Part shown: positions 1 through 9,018 of the stretch, piece after piece
Numbering within the stretch: position 1 is the first letter of the stretch
Layout: every line of letters starts with the position of its first letter
Source: Aspidiotus rigidus
Lineage: Eukaryota > Arthropoda > Insecta > Hemiptera > Diaspididae
Direction of reading: 5' to 3'
NCBI GenBank assembly: GCA_035079385.1
Contig: JAVHKY010000018.1
Coordinates: forward strand, 3,100,001 to 3,164,000
Length of the DNA stretch: 64,000 nucleotides
The notes under the pieces: model-generated
Told to the model about the DNA's origin: nothing
What the model saw: the letters and a program-made list of their open reading frames with translations, nothing else
Databases searched by the model: none
Position numbers and translations under genes: made by a program

Positions 1-1
1 T

Positions 2-85
2 CACCATCATACCAACAAGATGTTTACACTGCCCTATTTTTTGGAAATATGGACAGGAACAGGTGGATTCATCGACGCATATCAC
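2..85 (-). pseudogene. SWIM zinc-finger continuation of the MULE transposase, after the TGA
   Basis: Reading on past the TGA in the same frame gives CSC, eight residues, then CKH: the CxCx8CxH signature of a SWIM zinc finger, which normally follows the DDE core in MULE transposases. No other stop occurs up to the window edge. The gene therefore extends beyond the window's left end. Confidence 0.75.
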
Positions 86-1708
86 TCATGTCGTGTAGTT
101 CAATTGTCGAAACTCGTCGAAAGTAGCCCACTTGCCATATTTTTTCTTGAATTCCCGTAGTGACTTTGCAGTGATCTCCCTTTTCAAATTTCCAGCGGCT
201 ACGTAAAAAACAGTCCTGCCGTTCGATATTGTCTCCTCAATGACCTTCTTATTGAGCATTGCCCACTGATAAGCTTCGGTCCATAGTTTCAGCGGGATTG
301 GTGGAATTCTCTCAAAATGAACACAATTTCGTGAATTGGGGTCCCTCCGAGCAGACCACTCCCGAACAATATCAAACACGAGGGGCAGGAATTGCCCAAC
401 TGGTAGACGTTCCCTCAATGTGTGTTGCCTCTGTATGTGCGAATTAGTGCCTTCGATCCCATTGTTGGTACTTGGATATGTAGGAGCTGCACCCTCGTAC
501 CAGGAGTTGTTGCGCATAATCCAGTGTTCGTGAAAGTAATGAACAAAAGTTGCAATCTGGGGGTCATCTTTGGACTTCCATTTCAGCTCAAATAAATCAA
601 CAGCTTTCATGAACTTAGCATCACTGTCACAGGTCTGCAACGCATCAATATCTCTTCGAATCTCACTGTGAACGTCCTTTGACATGGGCTTCAGAAACTT
701 CTCAATATTTTCAAGCATATGGAAGAAACACATGATGCGGACTTTGGGTTGCCCAAACAGAGATACAAACGCCTTCATTATGGCTTCGCTGCCGTCCGCT
801 AGCAATACCGAAGGATGCCATTCACGGTCGTATAGGTGGAACGCTTCAAAGAAGTAACGGAAATCATCAGCGTTTTCTGTTTTTGAAACGAATGCACCAA
901 CGGGATGAAATTTTCGCTCTCTATCAGTTGTTCCACCTAATAAAATGGGAAAGCCTTGCCATGTTAGCTTGTAAGTCGCGTCTGTTGCTAACGTGGCAGA
1001 TTCGTGGAGTAGACCCAGTAATCTTCGCGTTGTTACTACAACACGCAGTTTTTGCTCATCAACATTCGTTGACTCAGCAAACGCCTCGTGACGTAAGACA
1101 AACGGTTCGTCATCATCTGCGGGTACTTCTTTTCTGGCTGTACACCATTCGTCAATGAAGTGCGCAGACACAGTAGCTGGCCCCAACTTCTCGCGCCGTA
1201 ATACTTTCAAGTAATTCTCCAACTTACTTTTGGCAGGTTCAGTCATATGGGCTTTCTTCATTAACGCGAGCAGGGTTAGGGGTTTGTGAATACCGCCTTC
1301 GTATTTCTCTCGGATGAACTCTTTCATATCAGAAGAAAGTCCTCGTGCAGGTTCGGTACAGTTAGTATGATCATGGCCGCAATCCGTTTCAAATAACGTT
1401 ACGTTCTGACTACCTGAATGATAAAGCAAGTACATTGCAGCGGGACACTCTGAGACTCGATAACGACCATGATTACAGCGATAATGCACTTTCATTCCTT
1501 CCGTTGTATTATTTATATCACATTTATGCCAGATATTTTTGGCTGTCACTGCGTTCTCGGCTTCGGTTGCTGACGTAAACTGCTGCACTTCGACCCAAGT
1601 ACGATTTAGACCTCTCCTCCTTCTTTTTGGCGGTGGCTCATTACCTTCACCGTCGTCATTTGAATCATTTTCACTACTTTCGTAAAATTCTTCAACGTAT
1701 TTAGGCAT
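86..1708 (-). CDS. MULE (Mutator-like) transposase, cut short by an in-frame TGA
   Basis: Single-exon 540-codon ORF starting at ATG 1706-1708. The N-terminus is acidic, then basic (PPPKRRRR, residues 25-32; a likely nuclear signal). A zinc-finger-like block follows (C78, C88, C110, H112, H114), resembling the FLYWCH/WRKY-type fingers of MULE proteins. The DDE core is visible: D243 in ATDATYKL, D305 in LLADGSEA, a CFFH motif at 327-330, and E419 in TNNGIEGTN. These are the positions expected for a MULE catalytic triad, which cuts and joins transposon ends. The ORF stops at TGA 86-88, but the same frame continues with a SWIM finger up to the window edge, so the full protein was longer. The stop probably came from CGA by a single C-to-T change (inference). 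Either a young inactivated copy or a domesticated gene ending early; I favour the first. Confidence 0.85.
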   Translation of the reverse strand: MPKYVEEFYESSENDSNDDGEGNEPPPKRRRRGLNRTWVEVQQFTSATEAENAVTAKNIWHKCDINNTTEGMKVHYRCNHGRYRVSECPAAMYLLYHSGSQNVTLFETDCGHDHTNCTEPARGLSSDMKEFIREKYEGGIHKPLTLLALMKKAHMTEPAKSKLENYLKVLRREKLGPATVSAHFIDEWCTARKEVPADDDEPFVLRHEAFAESTNVDEQKLRVVVTTRRLLGLLHESATLATDATYKLTWQGFPILLGGTTDRERKFHPVGAFVSKTENADDFRYFFEAFHLYDREWHPSVLLADGSEAIMKAFVSLFGQPKVRIMCFFHMLENIEKFLKPMSKDVHSEIRRDIDALQTCDSDAKFMKAVDLFELKWKSKDDPQIATFVHYFHEHWIMRNNSWYEGAAPTYPSTNNGIEGTNSHIQRQHTLRERLPVGQFLPLVFDIVREWSARRDPNSRNCVHFERIPPIPLKLWTEAYQWAMLNKKVIEETISNGRTVFYVAAGNLKREITAKSLREFKKKYGKWATFDEFRQLNYTT

Positions 1709-1823
1709 CTTGATAAACTTTCGACACGATAATAGCAGATAAAAAACACGGTATTCTTCGTTATATCACACGAATGTAAACAAGTAGAACTGAGCTTAAT
1801 TCAAAATACCTAGGTACAGTGAT

Positions 1824-1915
1824 TGCACGTGCTACCGAAATGAGTCATGTTAAAGCAAGCAGAAGATACCTTCGCACAATTGCACGTGTTACCAAAATGA
1901 GTCATGTTAAAGCAA
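1824..1915. repeat. 57-bp tandem repeat beside the MULE
   Basis: TGCACGTG at 1824 and again at 1881 each begin a nearly identical stretch containing AAATGAGTCATGTTAAAGCAA. There is one full and one partial copy. It lies just upstream of the transposase start and may be a subterminal transposase-binding array (inference). Confidence 0.6.
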
Positions 1916-2026
1916 TCATAATTTCATTCGCAATCATCATAAGAAAACTGCATGCTGACCTCGTTTAATCTTGCCCTTTAATGATGACACAACGTCGGAA
2001 ATCCTCATTTCACAGTTCATTTTCTG

Positions 2027-2190
2027 TAATACTGTTCAATGATTTACTGCGTATATTCCCTAATTTACTTTTCCAAATACTGATTTTTACTGTTCAATTT
2101 TGGTAATACTGTTCTGTGATTTACTGTGTACATTCCCTAATTTACTGGTCCCAATACTGATTTTTACTGTTTATTTGTTTACTGTGCAAA
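2027..2190. repeat. 77-bp tandem repeat in the MULE subterminal region
   Basis: Two diverged copies (2027-2103 and 2104-2180) share TAATACTGTT, GATTTACTG, ATTCCCTAATTTACT and ATACTGATTTTTACTG. The motif TTTACTG recurs to about 2200. The MULE probably ends near 2225 (GGGGAATATTTATTCACC read on the minus strand), because an RT reading frame starts abruptly there. The other end is outside the window, so the TIR cannot be compared. Confidence 0.55.
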
Positions 2191-2221
2191 TACCATTTTT
2201 ACTGGGTGAATAAATATTCCC

Positions 2222-2785
2222 CTAAGAAATCGAACCATAGAACAAATAAAATCTCTCAAGTATTTAGGTTGTGAAATTTCATATCTGGGTGAAGCAGATG
2301 TCGATTCAAAAATAGCAAAATTCCTAAAAGTGTCAGGAGCGCTAAATAGAGCCATGCCGAACGTCAGAAGAGAAACGCGTATCAGAGCCTACAACATCCT
2401 GGCTCGCCCGGTATTACTTTATGGAAGCGAAGTTTGGGCACTCCCAAAAAATGTAAAAAAACGAATATCCGCAGTGGAAATGAAGTTCATGAGAGCGACC
2501 GCGGGATATACGAGATTAGACAAGAAAAGAAATACAAAAATAATGGAAGAACTGGAAGCTAAGTCAGTAATGGAAAAGATCAAAAGCTACAGGAAGAATT
2601 GGAGAAAACATGTGGGAAGAATGCCGGATGAACGATCACTAAAGCAGGTACACACCGGATGGAAAGAGAAGCAGAGGAAAACCTACGAGGAGGATATTAG
2701 ACACGTCGTCCAGCGATTCAGGCTCAAATACAGCTACAGGCAGTCCTGCCTACGCTTCATAGTTCAAAGAAGAAGGAGAAGATGA
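2222..2785 (+). pseudogene. non-LTR retrotransposon RT relic, C-terminal part
   Basis: An open frame from about 2222 to the stop at 2783-2785 reads SLKYLGCEIS, then VLLYGSEVWAL and FMRATAGYTRLDKKRN, with RKNWRKHVGRMP later. This is the typical end of LINE-type reverse transcriptases (the YLG region after the catalytic box, the YGSE.W motif, then the R..W..H..RM tail). The catalytic domain is missing. The sudden start suggests that the neighbouring MULE landed inside it, or that it is an ordinary 5' truncation. No start codon of its own; not a functional gene. Confidence 0.8.
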
Positions 2786-4610
2786 TTTTTTGCTCAGAAA
2801 TGGTTCTGAATCGGAATGTAAATTTTTCAGCAAAATGAATTATCAATGAACGACGAATTAACATACATTTTTCTACCAGAAAGAAAAAAATGTTTTCGCG
2901 CTTCTCTTTTTCCCTCTCAACACGATGAAATGCAGACGAAATTCTTTCTCGGAAAACTTTTCACATCGAAGGGATTGCGTACGGTGGGAACGTTTGAAGG
3001 GCTGATACACGAGCCCGTTATTATTGTTGATATTATTGCGGAACACGAGTTGATCTGTTAAGAACATTAGCCGGGGAGTATCAACTGGCTGTATATGCCA
3101 GAAATGAGAGGCGAGTGCGCTGAAAGATTCGAAAGCGCCGCGGGACCCGTTATCCGCGAAAAGTGAGTTGTCTCACGACGACGCGCGGCAGCCGGCGGGG
3201 TCGGATCAACGAAACAGTCGAAGAAATCGGATATAAGGAGATGCGGAGACGATGACTGTATAGTCGAAAAATACAGATCTCGTCGCGGCGGCAATGTAAA
3301 CAAACAGGGCGACGTATATTTCTATAACCCGTTTATAAATTTAATTGAATTTCGAATTCAAATTCGTTATTACGAACGCATTCGCGCACTCACAACACGC
3401 GCAAATTTCGTCGTTTTCAATTTCTTTAGGGGACGTAAGGGATTCCACCGCGGTAGTAATTATCGCACAGTAAGATACGATGTCGAGGCTAATCACTGGC
3501 GAAATGAATATAACTTGAGGTCATTCGTACAAACTGCATATCGGGTATAGGCCTACCCACGCATGAATTATTCGTTCCCAACGCCGCTGAACTCCGAAAC
3601 TTCTCATAATTTAATACTCGCGTCTCTCGATCTGCGGAACATTGTGCTCGTCTTCGAATGTACTTACGTACACAGAAGTACGTACGGTAATAATATAAGG
3701 TATCAGAAAGCGAATTTAACAAACGCGAACGAATCTGACGATACCCATTAGAAGAATGTTATAATTAATAACAGCTAATATACGAAATGATTACATTTAT
3801 GTAAAACAGTTTCCTCTACTAACAGCGCACGATGAATGCATGAGCAAATAAATTGCTGAAAGTCACGGAAACGGCTGCGGAGAATCCTACTCGATCCTAC
3901 CTCGCTGAACGTGCTCCGTGGACCATTAATTAAATACACCGGCTGTGAGAGTCGATCGGTTACGACTGGGCTATGCATAAATGGTGATACACTTACTGTG
4001 CAACGTTGTTAGCCAGAATGAGATTACATTACCTCAAGACCGTACGAGTGCGAATGCGTGTGAGATATTGAGTTACTTAACTGTACTTAAAGAGCGGAAT
4101 AGTTTACGACGCTGAAGATCCTCCGGAATGGATTCGATAAAGGAAACGAGCATTGATCCACCCCAATGCAAAACACTGACGAACGCTTCCGAATCATTGG
4201 GTCACTCATAGGTGAAAATTACGCAAAAATCGCTTTACAAGCGGGATCATATCCTTCATAAGAGAAGAAGAACCTAAAAGCCCGCTCAATAATTTCCTCA
4301 GGTAGAGTGATTTTACCATTAAACGGGCGATATTTAGTAGTGGAGGAGAGACGCATTGGTGTCTATCAAGGGAAAACATAAGTGGTCACTTGCTTCGTTA
4401 CACTGGGGTGTTGATCTAAGAATGCCAGCACATGGACAGGAGTACAGCGCTTCCGTGGCTAGAACTTGCATGAAAGGAAACTAGCTGCCTTATTTGAGTT
4501 GACCATCTTTTTTCTCTGGTTCCTTTCACGCGTCGCTGCTTTTTCGAGTATGATGATTATTCAACCGAAAGCGCTCATTCGTTCTTAAATCTCTGCAGTA
4601 ATCGAAATTT
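2786..4610. other. noncoding, no gene recognised
   Basis: No convincing ORF or repeat. The part at 3110-3440 is much richer in CpG and GC than its surroundings (CGCCGCGGGAC, GACGACGCGCGGCAGCCGG). It resembles the other unique, CpG-containing blocks scattered through the window and could be regulatory DNA of the dac locus, but nothing shows this directly. Confidence 0.4.
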
Positions 4611-4680
4611 TAGCATTTTATATGCTTAGGTATAAGATTGGGACTACCCCAGGAGAAACCGTCGCGGTTGTTCACGGTTT
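4611..4680 (+). repeat. direct repeat, downstream copy, of the PLE1 flank
   Basis: GCATTTTATATGCTTAGG...TAAGATTGGGACTAC and an AAACCGTCGCGG core match the sequence at 6970-7045 in the same orientation. A weaker third copy lies at 9178-9240. It may be the pseudo-LTR of PLE1 or an older element that PLE1 sits in. Confidence 0.5.
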
Positions 4681-5176
4681 CTTACTGGGACTACTTCTCG
4701 GAAGATCGTCACGAGACGTTTTTAGGCATTTCAGAACTTTAAATACCTATGCTTATATGTAGAGACTGGATTTTTCGGCAAAGAAAGGTGTGACTTTCAG
4801 CACTGAAATTCAAAAATTCGATAATATTCGGCATTGGGATAAATACACGCGTTTTTCAGTACATTTACTCACTCTCGATGGAAACTATTCAATTTCCAAC
4901 CAAAATTACCCGAATTAATCAATTTTGGAAGACAAAATTAATCAACTTTTAATCAAAATTGCCTCGCTTGAGAGCGTATTTTGTTGATTTTTTCCAATCA
5001 AAATGACTTAGCCAGACGACGTCATACTCAAGCGAGTAATACAATCGGAGTAATTTACAATTTTAGCCACAGAAATTTAACGACGCCGGAGCGCTTTCGA
5101 TTAAACAATCATTGTCGACGGGGACTGGAAAGCGACTGAACCAACTCCGGCTGTAAACTAGAAACATACGAGGAAA

Positions 5177-6982
5177 TCAGGATTGAACCAGCGAGTCATC
5201 ACGACGTGAATCGTACTCGTAAACTAGTTCAATCAACCCCTCATGAGGTATGTACCTGTTGGGCACATTAAGGTCGTCGTTATTTAAATGACGGATTATT
5301 TCGATGTGTTCTAACGCTTTTCGCTTCGAATACGCGTTCTCTCTATCGAGGAGGACCTCGGACCCCTCTTTAATGCTATGGCCGCTAGTGATTAGATGGT
5401 CCGAAAACGCCGATTCACCTATATTCTTCTTTTCCCACGCCTTCCTATGTTCAGCGATTCTAATTTTCAACTGACGGCCTGTCTCGCCGATATAAATTCC
5501 GTTACAATCCTTACACTCAACCTTATACACACCACTCCTCTCGGTCTGTTGGATGGGGTCTTTTAGCCTAACCAATAAACTTTTTATGGTATTGGGGTTG
5601 TAATACACAGGCCGAAATCCGAAGGAGCGTAGGACACGACTCAATTGAGATGAAAACTGCCCCAAGATCGGAAGCCTTATCCAACGCTCTCTACTGTTTA
5701 GGGCCGTATTGCGGGGGAGGGAGGTGGTGGAATCGAGGCATTTTCGAGTAACTTTCCTTTGGATCATAAGGTCAATGTCTAAAATCGCTTCATTCACTCT
5801 GGCCAAGTGCTTTATAGTTAATACCTCTTTTTGGAAGGCTGACTGATTGAGAGGAATACTAGTCAGTCGATGGATTAAGCTGTTAAATCCAGCATATTTA
5901 TGGGCTACAGGGCAAAAAGATTTTCCGTGGACAGTAATATCGGTCGCAGTATCTTTCCTGTATATGGCGAATTCATGGATACCGTCTCTATTACAGATCG
6001 TCAAATCCAAGTAATTAATAGATGCGCCACCGATTTCTAAAGTAAATTTTATAGAAGGATATTGATTATTTAGATACTGGAGAAACTCCAAAAGGAGCTC
6101 TCGGGGACCAGTCCACGTATACAACACATCGTCGACATACCTGTGCCAATAATAAATCTGATCTAAATACACACTGCCAGAGGAGAACAAATCGAGCTCA
6201 AACTTAGACATAAAGACCTCCGAAATGAGAGAGCCCAAAGGCGAACCGATAGGTATTCCAACCTCTTCAGGAAACTCAAAAAACTTATTATTGAATTTGC
6301 AATAATTGGGAGACCAACAAATATTGAGGAGATTGAAAAATTCACCCAATTCTTCTTGGCGAACATTTGTTTGAATCAAAAGGTCTCCCATATGTTGCAT
6401 GGCGGTTGCTCTGGGGATATTGGGGAACAGGCCGACCACATCAAAAGAACACAGGGTCGATTCCAGCGGAAGAATATTATCCTTAAGCCTATCAGCCAAG
6501 GAGACCGAATTTTTCACCGAGTAAGGTGACTCATGGTCAACTCTCGATTTAAACCATCGGTCCAAAAATTTCGCCGGAGCGTACGTGGGGGAGGACACAA
6601 AGGATACGACCAGACGCATCGAGTTATCTTTTTTATGGACTTTTGGTAGCCCGTACAAGAGGGGAGGCACAGGGTTGGGCTCCAGGAGCAATATTTTTAG
6701 CGAGGGAGTTTTAATAATAAATTCACACTCATTTATCACACGTCTAACCTCCTTCACGTGTTTAGGAAAATTGAAACTGTCGTTTTCCTTAGCACCACAC
6801 TGGCCGAAGACGTCATAGACCTTCGAGACGTAGGAGGACTTCTCCATCACGACAATGGCATTACTTTTGTCAGCCTTCGTGATGATTAAGCCCTCCTCCC
6901 TGACCCTCCTCTTTAATCCCTTAATCACCTCAATTGCGTAATTGTTTATACGAGGGTCACGGGCTTTCAGCATTTTTAGCAC
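5177..6982 (-). CDS. Penelope-like reverse transcriptase with GIY-YIG endonuclease
   Basis: Uninterrupted 601-aa ORF. RT motifs in order: LLYGLPKVHK (108-117), SFDVVGLFPNIP (179-190), GIPIGSPLGS (242-251), catalytic YVDD (282-285). The C-terminal endonuclease has GVYKVEC (484-490), GIYIGETGR (495-503) and the following R/EH motif (REQUIRED pattern IRIAEH, 507-512), then SAFSDHLITSGH (524-535). Together they copy RNA into DNA at a nicked target. Full Penelope proteins are about 800 aa; this one starts near the conserved ADKS block (37-40), so the N-terminus is missing. The ATG at 6982 lies inside the flanking repeat and may not be the original start. No stop or frameshift seen, and key catalytic residues are present. 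Confidence 0.88.
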   Translation of the reverse strand: MLKMLKARDPRINNYAIEVIKGLKRRVREEGLIITKADKSNAIVVMEKSSYVSKVYDVFGQCGAKENDSFNFPKHVKEVRRVINECEFIIKTPSLKILLLEPNPVPPLLYGLPKVHKKDNSMRLVVSFVSSPTYAPAKFLDRWFKSRVDHESPYSVKNSVSLADRLKDNILPLESTLCSFDVVGLFPNIPRATAMQHMGDLLIQTNVRQEELGEFFNLLNICWSPNYCKFNNKFFEFPEEVGIPIGSPLGSLISEVFMSKFELDLFSSGSVYLDQIYYWHRYVDDVLYTWTGPRELLLEFLQYLNNQYPSIKFTLEIGGASINYLDLTICNRDGIHEFAIYRKDTATDITVHGKSFCPVAHKYAGFNSLIHRLTSIPLNQSAFQKEVLTIKHLARVNEAILDIDLMIQRKVTRKCLDSTTSLPRNTALNSRERWIRLPILGQFSSQLSRVLRSFGFRPVYYNPNTIKSLLVRLKDPIQQTERSGVYKVECKDCNGIYIGETGRQLKIRIAEHRKAWEKKNIGESAFSDHLITSGHSIKEGSEVLLDRENAYSKRKALEHIEIIRHLNNDDLNVPNRYIPHEGLIELVYEYDSRRDDSLVQS

Positions 6983-7045
6983 TTTATATGCTTATAAGAT
7001 TGGGAATACTCTACGAAAAACCGTCACGAAAATCCATCACGGTTT
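6970..7045 (+). repeat. direct repeat, upstream copy, of the PLE1 flank
   Basis: Contains CTTTATATGCTTATAAGATTGGG and AAAAACCGTCACG, matching 4611-4680. It overlaps the first codons of the PLE1 ORF. Confidence 0.5.
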
Positions 7046-7399
7046 ATTGACGTATGCTTTTGACATCTATATTATGTCTTTGAGCTCGGGGTCAGTTAGA
7101 AATTTTCGTCACGTGACGTGACGCTTCATGACGTCATCAATAACTTTGACCTTTCTTACGTACTTATGAGAAACTCACGGATACTTTAATGGAGTTGAGC
7201 GAGGAATTATACGGAACCTTTCTATGGGCCATGTGGGATTTTGACCTCGAGCCATACTTATATGAAAGGAGACAGACTTAGAAATTCGACCTCCGAGCTA
7301 TATTTGATAGGACGAGTACTTAAAAAGCTATATATGATGCGATCTCCAAGCTATATTATTATTATTATGATATGGATATTCCGAACTATGTATGTAGAG
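7046..7399. other. noncoding, repeat-derived
   Basis: Holds GACGTCATCAATAACTTTGACC, also found with variation near 28.2 kb, and degenerate copies of the dispersed GAGCTATAT...GATAGGA unit (7245-7360). No gene seen. Confidence 0.4.
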
Positions 7400-7846
7400 C
7401 AAAGGTTTTCAACCGGTGTGCCGCGAACCCCTTCAAAGTGCGCCGCGAGATTTCAAAGGAATTGAAGTTAAAAAAAGTATCCGCGGATAAATTTTGGAAC
7501 ATCTCGCGAGAATATCAGGCATTGTGTAAAAAAGCGTTTAACATATTAATCCCTTTTTCCACCTCCTATCTTTGCGAACAAGGCTTCTCAGCTTTTACTC
7601 AAAAGGAAGACGTGAGAGCGCCTTCTATCTTTCGAACAAGAAATGTGCGTTTGTTTGTCGAAAATCAGCCCCCATATTGACAAAATATGTGCAAAATCAC
7701 AAGCGCGCAAACCTCGCATTAAGAGATTTTTAATATTTAGTTCTTGTAGACATATTTGTCATACATTTCAAAAATTTTTTGGTGTGCCGCGAAAAATTTT
7801 TATCATCTGAAATGTACCGCCACCTCAAAAAGGTTGAAACCCACTG
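7400..7846 (+). mobile_element. hAT element, 447-bp deletion derivative with TSD
   Basis: Flanked by the identical 8-bp target duplication ATGTAGAG at 7392-7399 and 7847-7854, the TSD length of hAT elements. The ends are inverted: CAAAGGTTTTCAACC at the left against CAGTGGGTTTCAACC read from the right (12 of 15 match). A GGTGTGCCGCGAA segment lies inside each end. It retains only the C-terminal transposase domain. The site it entered (ATGTAGAGACTGG) resembles sequence at 4757, so it landed in another repeat. Confidence 0.85.
7462..7725 (+). pseudogene. hAT transposase C-terminal dimerisation domain, degenerate
   Basis: Reads DKFWNISREYQALCKKAFNI and then PFSTSYLCEQGFSAFTQKE, the hallmark of the hAT dimerisation domain as found in ZBED5/FAM200-type proteins. 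After VENQPPY the frame breaks; the family's last motif continues in another frame (SPHIDKICAKSQA, about 7667-7710). The BED finger and the catalytic core are gone. Confidence 0.8.
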
Positions 7847-7854
7847 ATGTAGAG

Positions 7855-8230
7855 ACTGGATATTTTGGTAAGTTTAATCATATAATTTGGCGTTTAAAAT
7901 TGAAAATTTGGCATTTTTGGAACAAACAAAAAAAAAGAGCACAAATAAGAAATAAAAAAGAAAGAATGATGAAAAGACCAGCGGAACTAACTCAAGCAAT
8001 ACTCCAGTTTGGTGATTGCAACGGGTGTGGAAGATAGGTACCTACGATTTCATAAACGCTGAATTTGCTGCAAGTCGATTTTTAATTTATCTACGTGTTT
8101 CGAATCAATTGGCGTCTGCTCGAACCCTTCGAAGAATTTTTTGAAATTATTCGCAAAAATGATGCTGCATTAAACCATGTATCCCATTTTAACCTCCTTT
8201 TTTCATTTTTTTTTCTTGCAATTTCCTTTT
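7855..8230. other. noncoding, AT-rich
   Basis: A short AT-rich stretch after the hAT element with GGCATTTTTGG-type motifs related to the foldback in the dac intron. No gene. Confidence 0.35.
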
Positions 8231-8480
8231 AACAGGGAACCTGTTTTATCGGGGAGTTTTAAGAACGCCCACCGTCCGGCCGGCCGGGAAAGCTCAGTGT
8301 TCGAAAATTTTCCAAGTCCTCCGCCCTATCATAATATATAGCGTGGGGCGGGGCTTATGACGTCATAAGTCAGCTTTGTGACGTCACAATCTACATTTTT
8401 CAGATCCCACGTGTCCAATAATACAGGTTTCCTGCCACCCCTCATTTAACTCCGTTAAAGGACCCGTGAGTTTTTTTTAG
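8231..8480 (+). mobile_element. TGACGTCA-rich MITE-like element, copy A
   Basis: Starts AACAGGGAACCTGTTTTAT, then a CCGGCCGGCCGG block, a TATCATAATATATAG unit, two CRE-type sites (TTATGACGTCATAAG; TGTGACGTCACAATC), ACATTTTTCAGATCC, an ACAGGTTTCCTGC end motif and CATTTAACTCCGTTAAAGGACC. The same order recurs at 26069-26430 and, more loosely, at 57010-57640, so it is a dispersed family. No coding capacity. Confidence 0.6.
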
Positions 8481-8523
8481 CTTTTTCAGCACTTTTTGGC
8501 ATTATTTGGAATTTGAAGAGGAT

Positions 8524-8582
8524 TCTGGCAAAAGGGCGTCCGTCCCATAAGAAATACATTGCGCGGACGCCCTTTTGCCAGA
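8524..8582. repeat. perfect 19-bp hairpin
   Basis: TCTGGCAAAAGGGCGTCCG at 8524-8542 is the exact reverse complement of 8564-8582, separated by a 21-nt loop. No mismatch in the arms, although the surrounding repeats are heavily diverged. Confidence 0.9.
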
Positions 8583-9018
8583 TACGTCCTCATTTATACT
8601 CGTTTTTGGCATCCTCATTTATACTCGTTTTTGGCATCTACTCCATTTTTGGCATTTTTTGCGGAATAACAAAGTTTCTTCCAGGGTCCCCACCCCCTGA
8701 AACATGTTTGTATTTGTTTTCTATGCCTCCCGGTCTTTAAGAAATGATTTGACAAATGCCAACAAATCCGGTTTCTACATATACGGTGACACGACCTTAA
8801 GGTTTGTGGCCAGCCAGATGGCAGACATTTCTTCCAACCCCACCCCACAACAAAACAGGTTCCTTGTTAAAATTTTGACCTCCAAGCTGTACATGATAGG
8901 ATGGGGATTTGGAAAGATCTCGACCTCAAAGTTATACATGATACGACCTCAAGGTTGCCGGCCGGTCGGACGGCAGACATTTATCCCAAAAATTCTCCCG
9001 ATAAAACAGGTGCTGGGG

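Larger units (their letters stand above)
4960..7045 (-). mobile_element. Penelope-like element PLE1, 5'-truncated
   Basis: A minus-strand PLE with a 601-codon RT/GIY-YIG ORF. Its 3' tail (5176 down to about 4960) matches the tail of PLE3: both contain a TCGCTTTCCA stretch, GAAAGCGCTC, and an ACTCG...GAGTA hairpin-like segment. Similar sequence flanks both sides in direct orientation (4611-4680, 6970-7045), as PLE pseudo-LTRs often do. The usual N-terminal ~200 residues are absent, so it is truncated but otherwise the best-preserved PLE here. Confidence 0.75.
8231..9018. repeat. inverted-repeat (foldback) unit
   Basis: CCTGTTTTATCGGGGAG and CCGTCCGGCCGGCCGG near the left end match, inverted, CCTGTTTTATCGGGAGA and CCGTCCGACCGGCCGG read from the right end (8959-9018). 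The interior includes the hairpin at 8524-8582 and two more GATAGGATGGG-type units. Confidence 0.55.

Noticed and set aside
3067..3303. Arg/Pro-rich minus-strand ORF in CpG-rich DNA
   Set aside because: No family motif; looks like a chance ORF in GC-rich sequence.
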